Under the pieces are notes generated by a model. The model worked only from the letters and a program-made list of their open reading frames with translations, made no database searches and was not told where the DNA came from. Shown one piece after another: positions 18,237-27,399 of a stretch of 64,000 nucleotides of DNA (position 1 is the first letter of the stretch; each line of letters begins with the position of its first letter). The position numbers and the translations under genes are program-made. This DNA is from Pantoea rwandensis (GTDB lineage: Bacteria > Pseudomonadota > Gammaproteobacteria > Enterobacterales > Enterobacteriaceae): the NCBI RefSeq assembly GCF_000759475.1, contig NZ_CP009454.1:2914001-2978000 (forward strand), written 5' to 3'.

Positions 18237-18704
18237 ATGATTAAGCGTTTTGTAGCCGTGGCACTGACCGGCCTAACGCTGGCAGGTTGTGTCAGCAATG
18301 ACACCCTTTCCGGTGATGTGTATAGCGCCAATGAAGCCAAACAAGTACAAAGTGTCTCATACGGTACTCTGGTGTCGGTTCGCCCGGTTAAAATCCAGGG
18401 TGGCGATGAAAATAACGTGATTGGCGCAATTGGTGGTGCGGTACTGGGTGGTTTCCTCGGTAACACCATTGGTGGCGGTACCGGTCGTAGTCTGGCTACG
18501 GCAGGTGGTGCAGTACTCGGCGGCGTAGCAGGCCAGGGCGTGCAGGGTGCGGTCAACAAGTCTGACGGTGTTGAGCTGGAAATCCGTAAAGACGATGGCA
18601 ACACCATCATGGTGGTGCAGAAGCAGGCCGCAACCCGTTACTCAGTGGGTCAGCGCGTCGTCATGGCGTCGAATGGCAGCCAGGTGACCGTTTCACCACG
18701 CTAA
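18237..18704 (+). CDS. slyB: Outer membrane lipoprotein SlyB
   Basis: A 155-residue lipoprotein with lipobox LAGC (Cys18) and a glycine-rich two-helix region (NNVIGAIGGAVLGGFLGNTIGGGTGRSLATAGGAVLGGVAGQ, residues ~60-102), as in the Rick_17kDa/SlyB family. In E. coli it belongs to the PhoPQ regulon and stabilises outer membrane proteins under envelope stress. Start ATG 18237 has AAGGAG seven bases upstream. Divergent from anmK and convergent with slyA, as in E. coli. Confidence 0.95.
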   Translation: MIKRFVAVALTGLTLAGCVSNDTLSGDVYSANEAKQVQSVSYGTLVSVRPVKIQGGDENNVIGAIGGAVLGGFLGNTIGGGTGRSLATAGGAVLGGVAGQGVQGAVNKSDGVELEIRKDDGNTIMVVQKQAATRYSVGQRVVMASNGSQVTVSPR

Positions 18705-18714
18705 GCGAACAGAT

Positions 18715-18747
18715 AAAAAAAACCGACGCCAGCGCGTCGGTTTTTTT
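18715..18747. terminator. Bidirectional terminator slyB/slyA
   Basis: Stem ACCGACGC / GCGTCGGT with runs of eight A before and seven T after, so it works in both directions. The slyA stop codon lies just at its right edge. Confidence 0.92.
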
Positions 18748-19183
18748 ATTTCTCGCGGTTCTGGAACTCGAGAATGTTTTTTTCCAGTCGAGCAATCAGC
18801 ATGACCATTTGATTAATCTCTTCGAGGCTGATGCCTGAGAGGATGTCATCGCGGGTAGCATCAATCACATTTTCAACCTGCTCGATAATCGGCTCGGCCT
18901 GCTTCGTCAGCTTGATGCGTTTGGCACGACGGTCGTTAGCGCAGGTGGCACGCGTAATTAATCCCTTCTCTTCCAACTGATCCAGCGTACGCACTAATGA
19001 AGGTTGTTCAATACCAATGGCTTTTGCCAGCTGGATTTGCGACTGCTCTGGCGGAAGTTGATGAATATTGTGTAACGTCACCCAATGCGTTTGTGTCAAC
19101 TCAAGCGGCTTCAAACGCTGGTCAATCAAGGCACGCCAGATGCGTACCAGCCGAGACAGGTCTGTACCGAGGGGCGTATCCAT
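18746..19183 (-). CDS. slyA: MarR-family regulator SlyA
   Basis: A 145-residue MarR-type winged-helix dimer. The core is nearly the enterobacterial sequence: [67 protein letters not shown] and the wing [10 protein letters not shown]. SlyA counters H-NS silencing and controls envelope and virulence genes. A SlyA-type palindrome at 19199-19210 lies just upstream of its start, consistent with autorepression; ydhIJK transcribed the other way may share this control. Confidence 0.95.
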   Translation of the reverse strand: MDTPLGTDLSRLVRIWRALIDQRLKPLELTQTHWVTLHNIHQLPPEQSQIQLAKAIGIEQPSLVRTLDQLEEKGLITRATCANDRRAKRIKLTKQAEPIIEQVENVIDATRDDILSGISLEEINQMVMLIARLEKNILEFQNREK

Positions 19184-19198
19184 TTCATCTCCTTATAA

Positions 19199-19210
19199 TT
19201 AGCTTGCTAG
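19199..19210. promoter_or_regulatory. Probable SlyA operator
   Basis: TTAGCTTGCTAG matches the known SlyA palindrome TTAGCAAGCTAA except for the central pair and last base. It lies 15 bp upstream of the slyA ATG, in the slyA-ydhI divergent region. Confidence 0.6.
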
Positions 19211-19335
19211 CTATCAAGCCAGATTTTACACTATTCTGCGAGTTTACAGGACAAATTACAAATCCCAGGCCAGACGGCACGCTCTCTTCTACGCTAGTTT
19301 GAGAGAGAACCTGGGACAATGAAGGATGAAGACAC

Positions 19336-19572
19336 GTGTCCATAACCGCACTTTCCGCCACTGCTCCGCTAACCGACCTGGTATTCGGTGCCTCGCTGTT
19401 CTTTCCGCCGCTGTTTAAAGCTGTGCTGCTGGGATTCTTTTTCTGGTTACTGATTCACCCCTTGCTGCGCGGCTGGATGTATTCCGGCGACATCTGGCAT
19501 CCCACCTTGATGGATCTTTCCCTGTTTGTTTTGTGCGTCACGGGCGCACTGTGGATACTGAGCCTCGGATAA
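19336..19572 (+). CDS. ydhI: DUF1656 small inner membrane protein
   Basis: A 78-residue protein with two hydrophobic segments, the DUF1656 component that accompanies MFP/FUSC efflux pairs (compare aaeX-aaeA-aaeB). It starts at GTG 19336 after GAAGGA; the nearby ATG is out of frame. Six bases separate it from ydhJ, forming the ydhIJK operon divergent from slyA. Confidence 0.88.
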   Translation: MSITALSATAPLTDLVFGASLFFPPLFKAVLLGFFFWLLIHPLLRGWMYSGDIWHPTLMDLSLFVLCVTGALWILSLG

Positions 19573-19578
19573 ATCACC

Positions 19579-20436
19579 ATGAAATTCAACCCTTTTAAAT
19601 ATTTTTCAACGTTGGTGGTGTTTGCCCTGGCCCTGATTGCCGGCTGGTGGATGTGGAACTACTACATGCAATCACCGTGGACGCGTGATGGCAAAGTACG
19701 CGCGGAGCTGGTGGATATCACTCCTGAAGTCTCAGGACGCATCATTGATCTGAAGGTACAAGACAACCAGTTTGTACATAAAGGTGACACCTTACTGAAG
19801 ATTGATCCCGTTCCCTGGCAAATCGCCCTCGATAATGCGGATGCCCAGTTGGCGAAGGCCCAATCCGATTTGGCTAAAGCTCAACATGAGGCCAATCGCC
19901 GTGCCAGCCTGCCACGTAATGTGATCTCAGCAGAAGATATGGACGCGGCGCGACTGACGGCGAACGCCGCCGCAGCCACCGCTAAAGCTGCGCAGGCGAG
20001 TCTGGATCAGGCGCGCTGGAATCTGCAACAAACTACCCTGACCGCGCCCACCGACGGTTGGATCAGCAACCTGACGCTGCGTCCCGGTAACTACGCCACT
20101 GCCGGAACGCCGCTGTTCGCACTGGTAGATAGTCACTCCTACTATGTGATGGGCTACTTCGAAGAGACCAAACTGCGTCACATTCAGCCCGGCGCAGACG
20201 CGCAAATCGTGCTCTACAGCAACGGTGCTCGCTTACAGGGCAAAGTCGAGAGCATCGGGCGCGCCATCTACGATCAGAGCGTTGCGACGGACAGCGGATT
20301 AGTACCGGACATTAAACCCAATGTGCCGTGGGTGCGTCTGGCACAGCGCGTGCCGGTGCGCATTCGATTAGCAGCCATACCGGATGATGTTCCGCTGGTG
20401 GCGGGTACCACCTGCACGATTTCCATCGCGCATTGA
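19579..20436 (+). CDS. ydhJ: Membrane fusion protein of an efflux pump
   Basis: A 285-residue HlyD-type periplasmic adaptor with one N-terminal membrane anchor (residues ~8-28). A biotinyl-lipoyl half ([27 protein letters not shown]), a helical hairpin rich in Ala/Gln and the second lipoyl half ([32 protein letters not shown]) follow in order. It pairs with the FUSC protein YdhK. Substrates are unknown; the aae homologues export aromatic acids. Confidence 0.92.
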   Translation: MKFNPFKYFSTLVVFALALIAGWWMWNYYMQSPWTRDGKVRAELVDITPEVSGRIIDLKVQDNQFVHKGDTLLKIDPVPWQIALDNADAQLAKAQSDLAKAQHEANRRASLPRNVISAEDMDAARLTANAAAATAKAAQASLDQARWNLQQTTLTAPTDGWISNLTLRPGNYATAGTPLFALVDSHSYYVMGYFEETKLRHIQPGADAQIVLYSNGARLQGKVESIGRAIYDQSVATDSGLVPDIKPNVPWVRLAQRVPVRIRLAAIPDDVPLVAGTTCTISIAH

Positions 20437-20443
20437 GGCCGTC

Positions 20444-22444
20444 ATGAATTTGCAATGGCTGGCCTGGCAAAATCTGCCGTGGATTAAAGCAACCGGCGGC
20501 CAATGGCGTTATGCCTTGCGTAATGCGATTGCGATGTGCCTGGCACTGACGATCGCGTACGCGCTGCAACTGGATGAACCTTATTGGGCGATGACGTCCG
20601 CTGCCGTGGTGAGTTTCCCGACCGTGGGCGGGGCGATCAGTAAAAGCCTGGGCCGAATTGTGGGCAGCCTGCTCGGTGCCACTGCCGCACTGCTGATTGC
20701 CGGGCATACGCTCAACGAGCCCTGGTTGTTTGCCTTTTTCATGGCCGGCTGGCTGGCGTTTTGTACCTGGATCGCCAACCACTATCAAAACAACGTCGCG
20801 TACGCCTTCTCACTGGCCGGGTACACGGCTGCAATTATCGCCTTCAGCAGCGTGAACATTACCGATGTCACCCAGTTGTGGGATATCACTCAGGCGCGTG
20901 TTTGCGAGGTGATTTCAGGGATTCTTTGTGCCGGGCTGATGATGATGGTGTTGCCCAGTACATCAGATGGCAACACCTTGATGACTTCACTGCGGCAAAT
21001 GCACGCCCGTCTGCTCGATCATGCGGTGTTACTGTTGCAGCAAAGCAGTACTGACAACGTACGCACCGCACATGAGAATGTCATCAGCCAGATTCTTACC
21101 ATGAACCTATTGCGTATTCAGGCATTCTGGAGCCACTACCGCTATCGCCGTCAGAACAACGTGCTTAATTACGTTTTGCACCAGCAGTTACGGTTGACCA
21201 GTGTCCTCTCCAGTCTGCGCCGCATGCTGCTTAACTGGCCGGACGCGCCCCCGGAACTCTACACCGCCATTCAGCAGTTGTTACATGAACTGGCATTACC
21301 GCAGTGTGATAAATATCGCCTGGCGCGGATATTGCGCAGCGTGACACCAGAAGCCACCGGCGATTATCGTCAGCGCGCCTTTGTTCAGCGTCTGCGCTAC
21401 TTCTGTTGGGTTTACCTCAACGTCAATCGCTGGATACGTTTGATTGAACGCGCTGATGCCGATACACGCTTTCAACCCCCGAAAGTGCCCTCACTGGCAC
21501 GTGAAAGTGACAGCGCCGAGGCCGGCTGGAGTGCGTTACGCACTTTCAGCGTCATCATGCTGGGCTGCGCATTCTGGATTGGCACGCAATGGGATGCAGG
21601 CGCGGCAGCATTAACGCTGACGGCCATTGCCTGCGTGCTTTACTCTTCCGCACCTTCTCCCAGCGGCAGCGTATCACTGCTGCTGAAAACCCTGTTGTGG
21701 CTGTCGCTGTTCAGTTTTTTATTACAATACGGGTTGATGGTGCAGATCAGCGCTCTGTGGCAATTTCTGCTGGTGCTGTTTCCGCTGCTGATGACCTTGC
21801 AACTGTTTAAGCTACAGCAGAAAAAACGCGCGGGAATGTGGGGGCAATTTATTGTTTTTATGGGTTCCTTTATTGCCGTCACCGATCCGCCAGACTGGGA
21901 TTATCAAAGCTTCCTCAATGATAACCTGGCAAAAGTGTGTGGCGTACTGCTGGCATGGATGGCTTTTCAGATACTGCGTCCCAGCTCCGATGCACGCCGC
22001 AGCCGTCGGCATATTCGCGCGTTACGTGATGCGTTTCTGGACCAGCTGCGACGACATCCTCGCAGGAGCGAAAGCCACTTTGAATCGCAGATTTATCATC
22101 ACATCAGTCAGTTGAGCAATAGTCGTGATGAACAGGCGCGTGTCTGGCTGCTGCGCTGGGGCGTGGTACTGCTCAACTGTTCTCACATCGTTTGGCAATT
22201 ACGCGAATGGCGACCCGCTTCAGGCACTCTGGCGCAAATGCGCGATAGTAGCTTGCAGGATTTACAACGGATTATGAGCCTGCGCGGCGTGCGCCACACC
22301 TCGTTGCAGGCCACACTCGATGAGCTGGAGGGTATGATTGCGCAACTTGAGCAGCAGCCTGATAGCGAGGCCAATACACTGGCGGGCATTTTATGGCGTC
22401 TGCGCTGCTCATTGGCGCAACTGAGTCAGGCGGTGCCGGATTGA
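20444..22444 (+). CDS. ydhK: FUSC-family efflux transporter
   Basis: A 666-residue inner membrane protein of the AaeB/FUSC family with two repeats of membrane helices (residues ~25-170 and ~365-510) each followed by a cytoplasmic region. The frame is open 20 codons upstream, but ATG 20444 after GAGG gives the family start [13 protein letters not shown]. It partners with YdhJ. It ends exactly one base before the end of the convergent lipoprotein gene, leaving no space between them and no visible terminator. Confidence 0.93.
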   Translation: MNLQWLAWQNLPWIKATGGQWRYALRNAIAMCLALTIAYALQLDEPYWAMTSAAVVSFPTVGGAISKSLGRIVGSLLGATAALLIAGHTLNEPWLFAFFMAGWLAFCTWIANHYQNNVAYAFSLAGYTAAIIAFSSVNITDVTQLWDITQARVCEVISGILCAGLMMMVLPSTSDGNTLMTSLRQMHARLLDHAVLLLQQSSTDNVRTAHENVISQILTMNLLRIQAFWSHYRYRRQNNVLNYVLHQQLRLTSVLSSLRRMLLNWPDAPPELYTAIQQLLHELALPQCDKYRLARILRSVTPEATGDYRQRAFVQRLRYFCWVYLNVNRWIRLIERADADTRFQPPKVPSLARESDSAEAGWSALRTFSVIMLGCAFWIGTQWDAGAAALTLTAIACVLYSSAPSPSGSVSLLLKTLLWLSLFSFLLQYGLMVQISALWQFLLVLFPLLMTLQLFKLQQKKRAGMWGQFIVFMGSFIAVTDPPDWDYQSFLNDNLAKVCGVLLAWMAFQILRPSSDARRSRRHIRALRDAFLDQLRRHPRRSESHFESQIYHHISQLSNSRDEQARVWLLRWGVVLLNCSHIVWQLREWRPASGTLAQMRDSSLQDLQRIMSLRGVRHTSLQATLDELEGMIAQLEQQPDSEANTLAGILWRLRCSLAQLSQAVPD

Positions 22445-22912
22445 TTACTGGCAATACTGCGTGGTCTGACGGTTGAAATCGTCCTGCAGCTGCTGCAAGG
22501 TTTTGTGCCCTTCAAAACGAGTTTTATCTTGCTCGGTCATCGGCTCAATCACCAGGTATCGCTCTTCATACGAATAGATAAAGCGACGATCGAGAAACGT
22601 ACCGGTGAAGCTTTTGCCGCGGATTGAGCCACACACGGTGGTTAACGAACGATGAAAAAATTCGGTGTGCAGGAAATTGGTTTCAGTGGCACTGCGCAAC
22701 ACATTCTGACAACCCTGCGCCTGTAAACGCTCAAGCGTGTGCGGGGTCAGCCATTCCCGACCGCGGGCGATATCTTCGCAACTTGCACGCAGTGGGTTGG
22801 TGTCAATGGTGCGCTGTAACTGGCGGCTGGTATCTAATCTCAACTGCGTTTCGTTGGGTTGATCACATCCCGCGAGTAATACACATAACAGCAAAATCCC
22901 ACGCGTTTTCAT
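22445..22912 (-). CDS. Putative lipoprotein of unknown function
   Basis: A 155-residue protein with a short signal peptide and lipobox LLAGC (Cys16), so it is probably lipidated. Five further cysteines (in SCEDIARG, QGCQN, TVCGS and QYCQ at the C-terminus) suggest disulfides. I do not recognise the family; nothing equivalent sits between ydhK and sodC in E. coli K-12. The start ATG 22912 has no strong Shine-Dalgarno but CAGGGGCAGGAATG provides a purine-rich match. Convergent with ydhK. Confidence 0.75.
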   Translation of the reverse strand: MKTRGILLLCVLLAGCDQPNETQLRLDTSRQLQRTIDTNPLRASCEDIARGREWLTPHTLERLQAQGCQNVLRSATETNFLHTEFFHRSLTTVCGSIRGKSFTGTFLDRRFIYSYEERYLVIEPMTEQDKTRFEGHKTLQQLQDDFNRQTTQYCQ

Positions 22913-23018
22913 TCCTGCCCCTGAGAGGTTCTATTCCTGAATCAACATCCTAGGACGGATATCGCGCGGAGTGAAGCGGGAAAGTGGGTCAGAATTTTTC
23001 CGGCATTGAAAAGAGGCA

Positions 23019-23039
23019 GACGGCAGATGGCCTGCCGTC
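23019..23039 (-). terminator. Hairpin after sodC
   Basis: Stem GACGGCAG / CTGCCGTC with a 5-base loop, 8 bp past the sodC stop in the minus direction, followed by a T-containing stretch (GCCTCTTTTC). Confidence 0.6.
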
Positions 23040-23046
23040 CATAACG

Positions 23047-23565
23047 TTAAATCACACCGCAGGCAAATCGGGCACCGCCTCCGCCTAACGGTTGTGGATG
23101 GTCAGCATGATTATCGCCACCTACATGGACCATCAATGCCTTACCTTTGACTTCGCTCAGCGATTTAATTCGTGGCGCAACCACGGGATAATCGGCCTTG
23201 CCATCATCAGTGACATACAGGGCAGGCAGATCGCCCAAATGGCCATCGGCGTAAGGTCCAAGATGTTTACCGGTATTTTGTGGATCCAGATGCCCACCCG
23301 CTGCGCCGGCCGCAACGGTTTTGCCATCCGACTGCCCGGGCTCACAGCTGCCTTTGGCATGCACATGGAAACCGTGGATACCCGGTTTAAGGCCCGTCAG
23401 CGCGGGAGCAAACTGCAAACCATACGGCGTTTCACTGATAGTGACTTTACCAATGGCTGCCCCGATACCCTGTGCGGTGACCTCATGCAAGGTCACCTCT
23501 TCAGAGGCGGCCTGTGCCCCAGCAGCACAAACCAACGCCAGCGTGGCGATGAGGATTTTCTTCAT
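23047..23565 (-). CDS. sodC: Periplasmic Cu/Zn superoxide dismutase
   Basis: A 172-residue enzyme with a Sec signal peptide ending near AAGAQA. Metal ligands sit in [37 protein letters not shown] and [13 protein letters not shown]; the disulfide cysteines are in KGSCEP and ARFACGVI. E. coli SodC is the same length. It removes superoxide in the periplasm. No cytoplasmic Fe-SOD gene is present at its usual place near mepH in this window. Confidence 0.96.
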   Translation of the reverse strand: MKKILIATLALVCAAGAQAASEEVTLHEVTAQGIGAAIGKVTISETPYGLQFAPALTGLKPGIHGFHVHAKGSCEPGQSDGKTVAAGAAGGHLDPQNTGKHLGPYADGHLGDLPALYVTDDGKADYPVVAPRIKSLSEVKGKALMVHVGGDNHADHPQPLGGGGARFACGVI

Positions 23566-23646
23566 AACGTCTCCTTACGGTTGAAATGCTTTGTAAGCCT
23601 GGACCGGAATGGACCAGGCTGCCGTAATTTGACGTAGTTTTACGCT

Positions 23647-24543
23647 TCAGGGCACATCAAAACCGATCGCCGCTTTGCGAATGCGGAACCACTGCTGACG
23701 GTCAAGCGTGAGTTGGCAAGCACCTGCCGCTTCGCTGACGCGCGTGGTTTTACCGGATCCAATGATGGGCAATGGCCGGCTTGGCAATTTCATCACCCAC
23801 GCATACACCACCTGTTCGATGCTACTCGCGCCGATTTCCTGTTTTACCCGCTCAAGCTCATCACGCAGCGGCTGATATTGCGCATCGTTAAACAGGCGCC
23901 CGCCCCCTAAACATGACCAGGCCATTGGACGGATACGCACCTGCTGGCATTGATCGAGCGTGCCATCGAGCAACGTTGATTGCTCCAATGGCGAGATTTC
24001 CAGTTGGTTAGTGACCAGGCTGAACGGCAAACGTGATTGCAACAGCGTGAACTGGGAGGCGGTAAAGTTCGATACCCCAAAATGACGCACTTTGCCGCTC
24101 TGATGCAGTGCCATAAAGGCTTCGGCAATTTCATCTGCATCCATTAATGGGTCCGGACGATGGATCAGCAGCAGATCGAGATAATCGGTGTTGAAGTAAC
24201 GCAGCGAATTTTCTGCGCTGTGCAAGATGTGGCTGGCCTCGGTGATGTAATGGCCGATTTTATGTTCAGGCTTAGCACGCGTCGCAATGCCGCACTTGGT
24301 GACAATCTGCAGTTTTTCACGCAGCGCGGGCGCCAGGCGCAGCGCATCACCAAAGGCGGCTTCACAGCCATAGTTACCATAGATATCAGCGTGATCGACC
24401 GTGGTGATGCCCAACGACAGATGATGCTCGATAAAAGCGACCAACTGCTGCGGCGTCATGCCCCACTCCAGCAGACGCCAGTATCCGACGATCAACGGTG
24501 AAAATTGAGGTCCCTGCGGGGCGATCGTTTGCGGTTGTAACAT
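23647..24543 (-). CDS. ydhF: Aldo/keto reductase YdhF
   Basis: A 298-residue NADPH-dependent (beta/alpha)8 barrel oxidoreductase. Catalytic residues are visible in TTVDHADIYG (Asp, Tyr) and LLLIHRPDP, the NADPH site in MAWSCLGGGRLF and IIGSGKTTRV. Length equals E. coli YdhF. The physiological substrate is unknown. Between sodC and ydhL, as in E. coli. Confidence 0.93.
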   Translation of the reverse strand: MLQPQTIAPQGPQFSPLIVGYWRLLEWGMTPQQLVAFIEHHLSLGITTVDHADIYGNYGCEAAFGDALRLAPALREKLQIVTKCGIATRAKPEHKIGHYITEASHILHSAENSLRYFNTDYLDLLLIHRPDPLMDADEIAEAFMALHQSGKVRHFGVSNFTASQFTLLQSRLPFSLVTNQLEISPLEQSTLLDGTLDQCQQVRIRPMAWSCLGGGRLFNDAQYQPLRDELERVKQEIGASSIEQVVYAWVMKLPSRPLPIIGSGKTTRVSEAAGACQLTLDRQQWFRIRKAAIGFDVP

Positions 24544-24608
24544 CGGTTAACTCCCTTGAACACAAAAGCGAATCTGGGAGTATAACGGAAAGGCAAATCA
24601 TCGTTTTC

Positions 24609-24854
24609 TTAAAACAGGGAGGGTTGTTCCGGATCATGATTTTCATCGACTTTTTGTTGCCGGTGCAGGCGCAACCAACGCTGGCGACAAAGCCGTAGCA
24701 CATCGCGTTTTTGCGTATCGGTAAACTTCATCCAGTTAAAACGCTCCTCACGGCTTCGCAGGCAGCCACGACAGTAGCCCCGTGCGTCACTCTGGCAAAT
24801 GCCGCGACACGGGCTGGGAACAGGGAAGAACTCTAATTGCTCGGCCACATCCAC
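24609..24854 (-). CDS. ydhL: DUF1289 protein YdhL
   Basis: An 81-residue protein with the DUF1289 cysteine signature SPCRGICQSDARGYCRGC (four Cys, residues ~15-31), probably binding a metal, followed by an arginine-rich helix. Function unknown. In E. coli it also follows ydhF; the next gene there is nemR, while here an eptA-like gene intervenes. Confidence 0.88.
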   Translation of the reverse strand: MDVAEQLEFFPVPSPCRGICQSDARGYCRGCLRSREERFNWMKFTDTQKRDVLRLCRQRWLRLHRQQKVDENHDPEQPSLF

Positions 24855-25000
24855 TCCGGTTTAACAACAAACTTCATATTGATAACAGCATAGTGACATT
24901 GTGCAAAGCGTATACGCAGTTCGCCCACATTTCATCCAGCTATTGCCACGGAAACGGATATTTACCATTGAAGCCAGCGCAGAAACCTTTGGTTGGGTAC

Positions 25001-25017
25001 TGTTTAATAAGCGTTAA
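25001..25017 (+). promoter_or_regulatory. Candidate PhoP box upstream of eptA-like gene
   Basis: TGTTTA at 25001-25006 and CGTTAA at 25012-25017 form a TGTTTA-N5-nGTTAA direct repeat close to the PhoP box, about 60 bp upstream of the start. The second half-site is imperfect, so this is only a candidate. Confidence 0.3.
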
Positions 25018-25075
25018 GGTTTTCCTCATGTTGTATTCATACGATTGTCACATTCCATCCAGCCATTGAGTTTTC

Positions 25076-26713
25076 ATGAAATTCCCGAACAAGTTACAGT
25101 GCCACACCAGCAGTTTTAATCTGATTGCCGCCCTGTTTTTTACCTTCGTGCTCAACGCCCTGTTTCTGCTACGCGCATGGGAAATTATCCCTTACGATCG
25201 CCTGCACGATTATCTGTTTGCGGCCAGCATTCCGGTGGTTTTGGCCTCGGCTTTCTATCTGATTTTCTCACTGCTGGCATGGCCCTATGCGCGCAAGCCG
25301 CTGCTGATTCTATTGGTGCTGGTCAGCGCCGCCGCTAACTACTTTATGCACAGTTTCGGCACGGTGATCGACACCAACATGATTGAAAACGTGTTTGAAT
25401 CGGATGCTCAGGAGGCCGGTGCGCTGATCAGCAGCAGCTACGTGGTGTGGATGATTTTGATGGGGTTGGTGCCCGTCGCCGCCATCTGCATGGTGCGGAT
25501 TAAAACCGGACAACGCTGGTGGTGGAGCCTGCTGCAACGTTTGGCCGGGGCGTTGGGCGCCATTCTGCTGATTCTGCTGATGGCGGTGCTGTTCTACAAA
25601 GATTACGCCTCGCTCATTCGTAACAATAAAGGGCTGGTGAAGATGATCACCCCAGCCAATATCGTCAGCGGCACCGGTCATTACGTCGATCAGCGTTATC
25701 TGCAAGGCAGCCAGGCGCTGGTCAAAATTGGCCAGGATGCCAAAAAAGGCCCGCTGATCGCGGCTGAACCGAAGAAAACGCTGGTGGTATTGGTGGTAGG
25801 CGAAACCGGACGTGCTGAGAACTTTTCTCTTGGCGGCTATGCACGTGAAACCAACCCTGAGCTGAAAAAGCAGCAGGTTATCTACTATCCCGATGCCAGT
25901 TCGTGTGGCACGGAAACGGCCATCTCCGTACCCTGCATGTTCTCTAATATGCCGCGTGAACATTATGATGCCAATCTGGCCCATCATCAGGAAGGCGTAC
26001 TCGATATTCTGGCACATGCCGGGGTGAGCGTGCTGTGGCGTGAAAACGATGGCGGTTGTAAAGGTGCCTGCGATCGCGTGCCGCACACGGATATGACGAA
26101 GTGGAATTTGTCGCAATATTGTCACGATGGTTTCTGTCTGGATGATGTTCTGCTGCATCGTTTTGATCACTACGTGGACAGCCTGCACAATGACGGAATC
26201 ATCGTTTTGCATCAAATGGGCAGCCATGGCCCGGCCTATTATCAGCGCTATCCGGCAGAATTTCGTCGCTTCACGCCTACCTGCGATAGCAACCAGATTC
26301 AGGATTGCGATCATCAGGCGCTGGTAAACACCTATGACAACTCTTTGCTGTATACCGACGATATGGTGAGCCGCACCATTGATAAACTCAAAGCATTAAG
26401 CGATCGCTTTAACGTCGCATTGGTGTATCTCTCGGATCACGGTGAATCATTGGGTGAACATGGTATGTATCTTCACGGTGCGCCCTATCTGTTTGCCCCT
26501 TCACAGCAGACGCACATCCCACTGCTGATGTGGATGTCACCCGGCTATGCGTCGGCGTTCCACATTAATGAGTCCTGTTTACGCCAGCAGGCTGCGAGTG
26601 AGAAAGTGTCGCAAGACAATCTTTTCCATACGGTTTTGGGCATGTTCAACATCCAGACACAAGAGTACCAACCGCAACTGGACATGATCAGATCGTGCCA
26701 AAATGCCGGATAA
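25076..26713 (+). CDS. eptA: Lipid A phosphoethanolamine transferase (EptA-like)
   Basis: A 545-residue inner membrane enzyme with five N-terminal membrane helices (to about residue 175) and a periplasmic alkaline-phosphatase-like domain. The catalytic threonine is Thr281 in GTETAISVPCMFS, and zinc ligands are Glu243 (VGETGRAENF) and the Asp/His of SDHGESLGEHG. Conserved cysteines in SSCGTE, VPCMF, GGCKGACD, QYCHDGFC, TCDSNQIQDCD match the disulfides of EptA/MCR proteins. It adds phosphoethanolamine to lipid A and so lowers affinity for cationic peptides. It stands alone, not next to pmrAB, and is inserted between ydhL and nemR relative to E. coli. Confidence 0.92.
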   Translation: MKFPNKLQCHTSSFNLIAALFFTFVLNALFLLRAWEIIPYDRLHDYLFAASIPVVLASAFYLIFSLLAWPYARKPLLILLVLVSAAANYFMHSFGTVIDTNMIENVFESDAQEAGALISSSYVVWMILMGLVPVAAICMVRIKTGQRWWWSLLQRLAGALGAILLILLMAVLFYKDYASLIRNNKGLVKMITPANIVSGTGHYVDQRYLQGSQALVKIGQDAKKGPLIAAEPKKTLVVLVVGETGRAENFSLGGYARETNPELKKQQVIYYPDASSCGTETAISVPCMFSNMPREHYDANLAHHQEGVLDILAHAGVSVLWRENDGGCKGACDRVPHTDMTKWNLSQYCHDGFCLDDVLLHRFDHYVDSLHNDGIIVLHQMGSHGPAYYQRYPAEFRRFTPTCDSNQIQDCDHQALVNTYDNSLLYTDDMVSRTIDKLKALSDRFNVALVYLSDHGESLGEHGMYLHGAPYLFAPSQQTHIPLLMWMSPGYASAFHINESCLRQQAASEKVSQDNLFHTVLGMFNIQTQEYQPQLDMIRSCQNAG

Positions 26714-26720
26714 GGTTTGC

Positions 26721-26740
26721 ATTAGACCGACTGGTCTAAT
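26721..26740. promoter_or_regulatory. NemR operator 1
   Basis: Palindrome with arms ATTAGACC / GGTCTAAT around GACT, 12 bp upstream of the nemR ATG. TAGACC-N4-GGTCTA is the known NemR box, so nemR is likely autorepressed and induced by electrophiles or hypochlorite. Confidence 0.85.
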
Positions 26741-26752
26741 ACTGTGTGGCCC

Positions 26753-27349
26753 ATGAACAAGACTGTGCAACGCAACGAAACCCGTGAACATCTGCTCGCT
26801 ACTGGCGAGCAGGTTTGTCTGCAACGCGGTTTTACCGGAATGGGGCTCAGCGAAATGCTGGCGCTGGCGGAAGTGCCGAAAGGCTCGTTTTACCACTACT
26901 TCCGCTCCAAAGAAGCTTTTGGCGTCGCGTTGCTGGAGCGCTATTTCGTTCACTATCTGCAACAGATTGAACAGCAGTTAAGTCAGCCGGGGTTATCGGC
27001 ACGGGAACGTTTGCTGGCGCACTTCCGCTATGGCGCAACGCTGTTTATCGAGCAGGGTCATATAGTAGGCTGCCTCGGCGTCAAGTTATCCGCGGAAGTG
27101 TGTGATTTGTCAGAGCCGATGCGCGATGCGTTACAACACGGTGCCAGCGCGACTATCGCAATTTACGCCCGCTGTCTGAGTGAGGTCGCTGCTGAACAGG
27201 CGCTACCATATGGACAAACGCCTGAGCAACTGGCCCAGCGCTGTTATTTGTTATGGCTGGGTGCCAGTTTACAAAGCAAAATTTCACGAGAGCCAGGGCC
27301 GATAAGCCTGGCACTTGAAACCATTGAACAGTGGCTGAATGGCCACTGA
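26753..27349 (+). CDS. nemR: TetR-family electrophile-sensing repressor NemR
   Basis: A 198-residue TetR regulator. The helix-turn-helix is REHLLATGEQVCLQRGFTGMGLSEMLALAEVPKGSFYHYFRSKEAFG (residues ~9-53). The redox-sensing cysteine of E. coli NemR corresponds to the Cys in GCLGVKLSAEVCDLSE. The start ATG 26753 matches the family (MNKNT in E. coli). It represses nemA and gloA and is released by quinones, methylglyoxal or HOCl. The gene lies upstream of nemA and gloA on the same strand. Confidence 0.94.
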   Translation: MNKTVQRNETREHLLATGEQVCLQRGFTGMGLSEMLALAEVPKGSFYHYFRSKEAFGVALLERYFVHYLQQIEQQLSQPGLSARERLLAHFRYGATLFIEQGHIVGCLGVKLSAEVCDLSEPMRDALQHGASATIAIYARCLSEVAAEQALPYGQTPEQLAQRCYLLWLGASLQSKISREPGPISLALETIEQWLNGH

Positions 27350-27369
27350 TTTTTAAAAACCGCAGTTTC

Positions 27370-27384
27370 TAGACGACCGGTCTA
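27370..27384. promoter_or_regulatory. Second NemR-type operator, upstream of nemA
   Basis: TAGACGACCGGTCTA has the arms TAGAC/GTCTA of the NemR box but is one base shorter than operator 1 and has a slightly altered centre. It lies 16 bp before the nemA start in the nemR-nemA gap, suggesting separate or additional control of nemA. Confidence 0.6.
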
Positions 27385-27399
27385 CTTACAGGAGTCATC

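Noticed and set aside
25310..26314. 334-codon minus-strand open frame
   Set aside because: Antisense to the eptA-like gene whose catalytic motifs are clear; low-complexity His/Gln-rich product.
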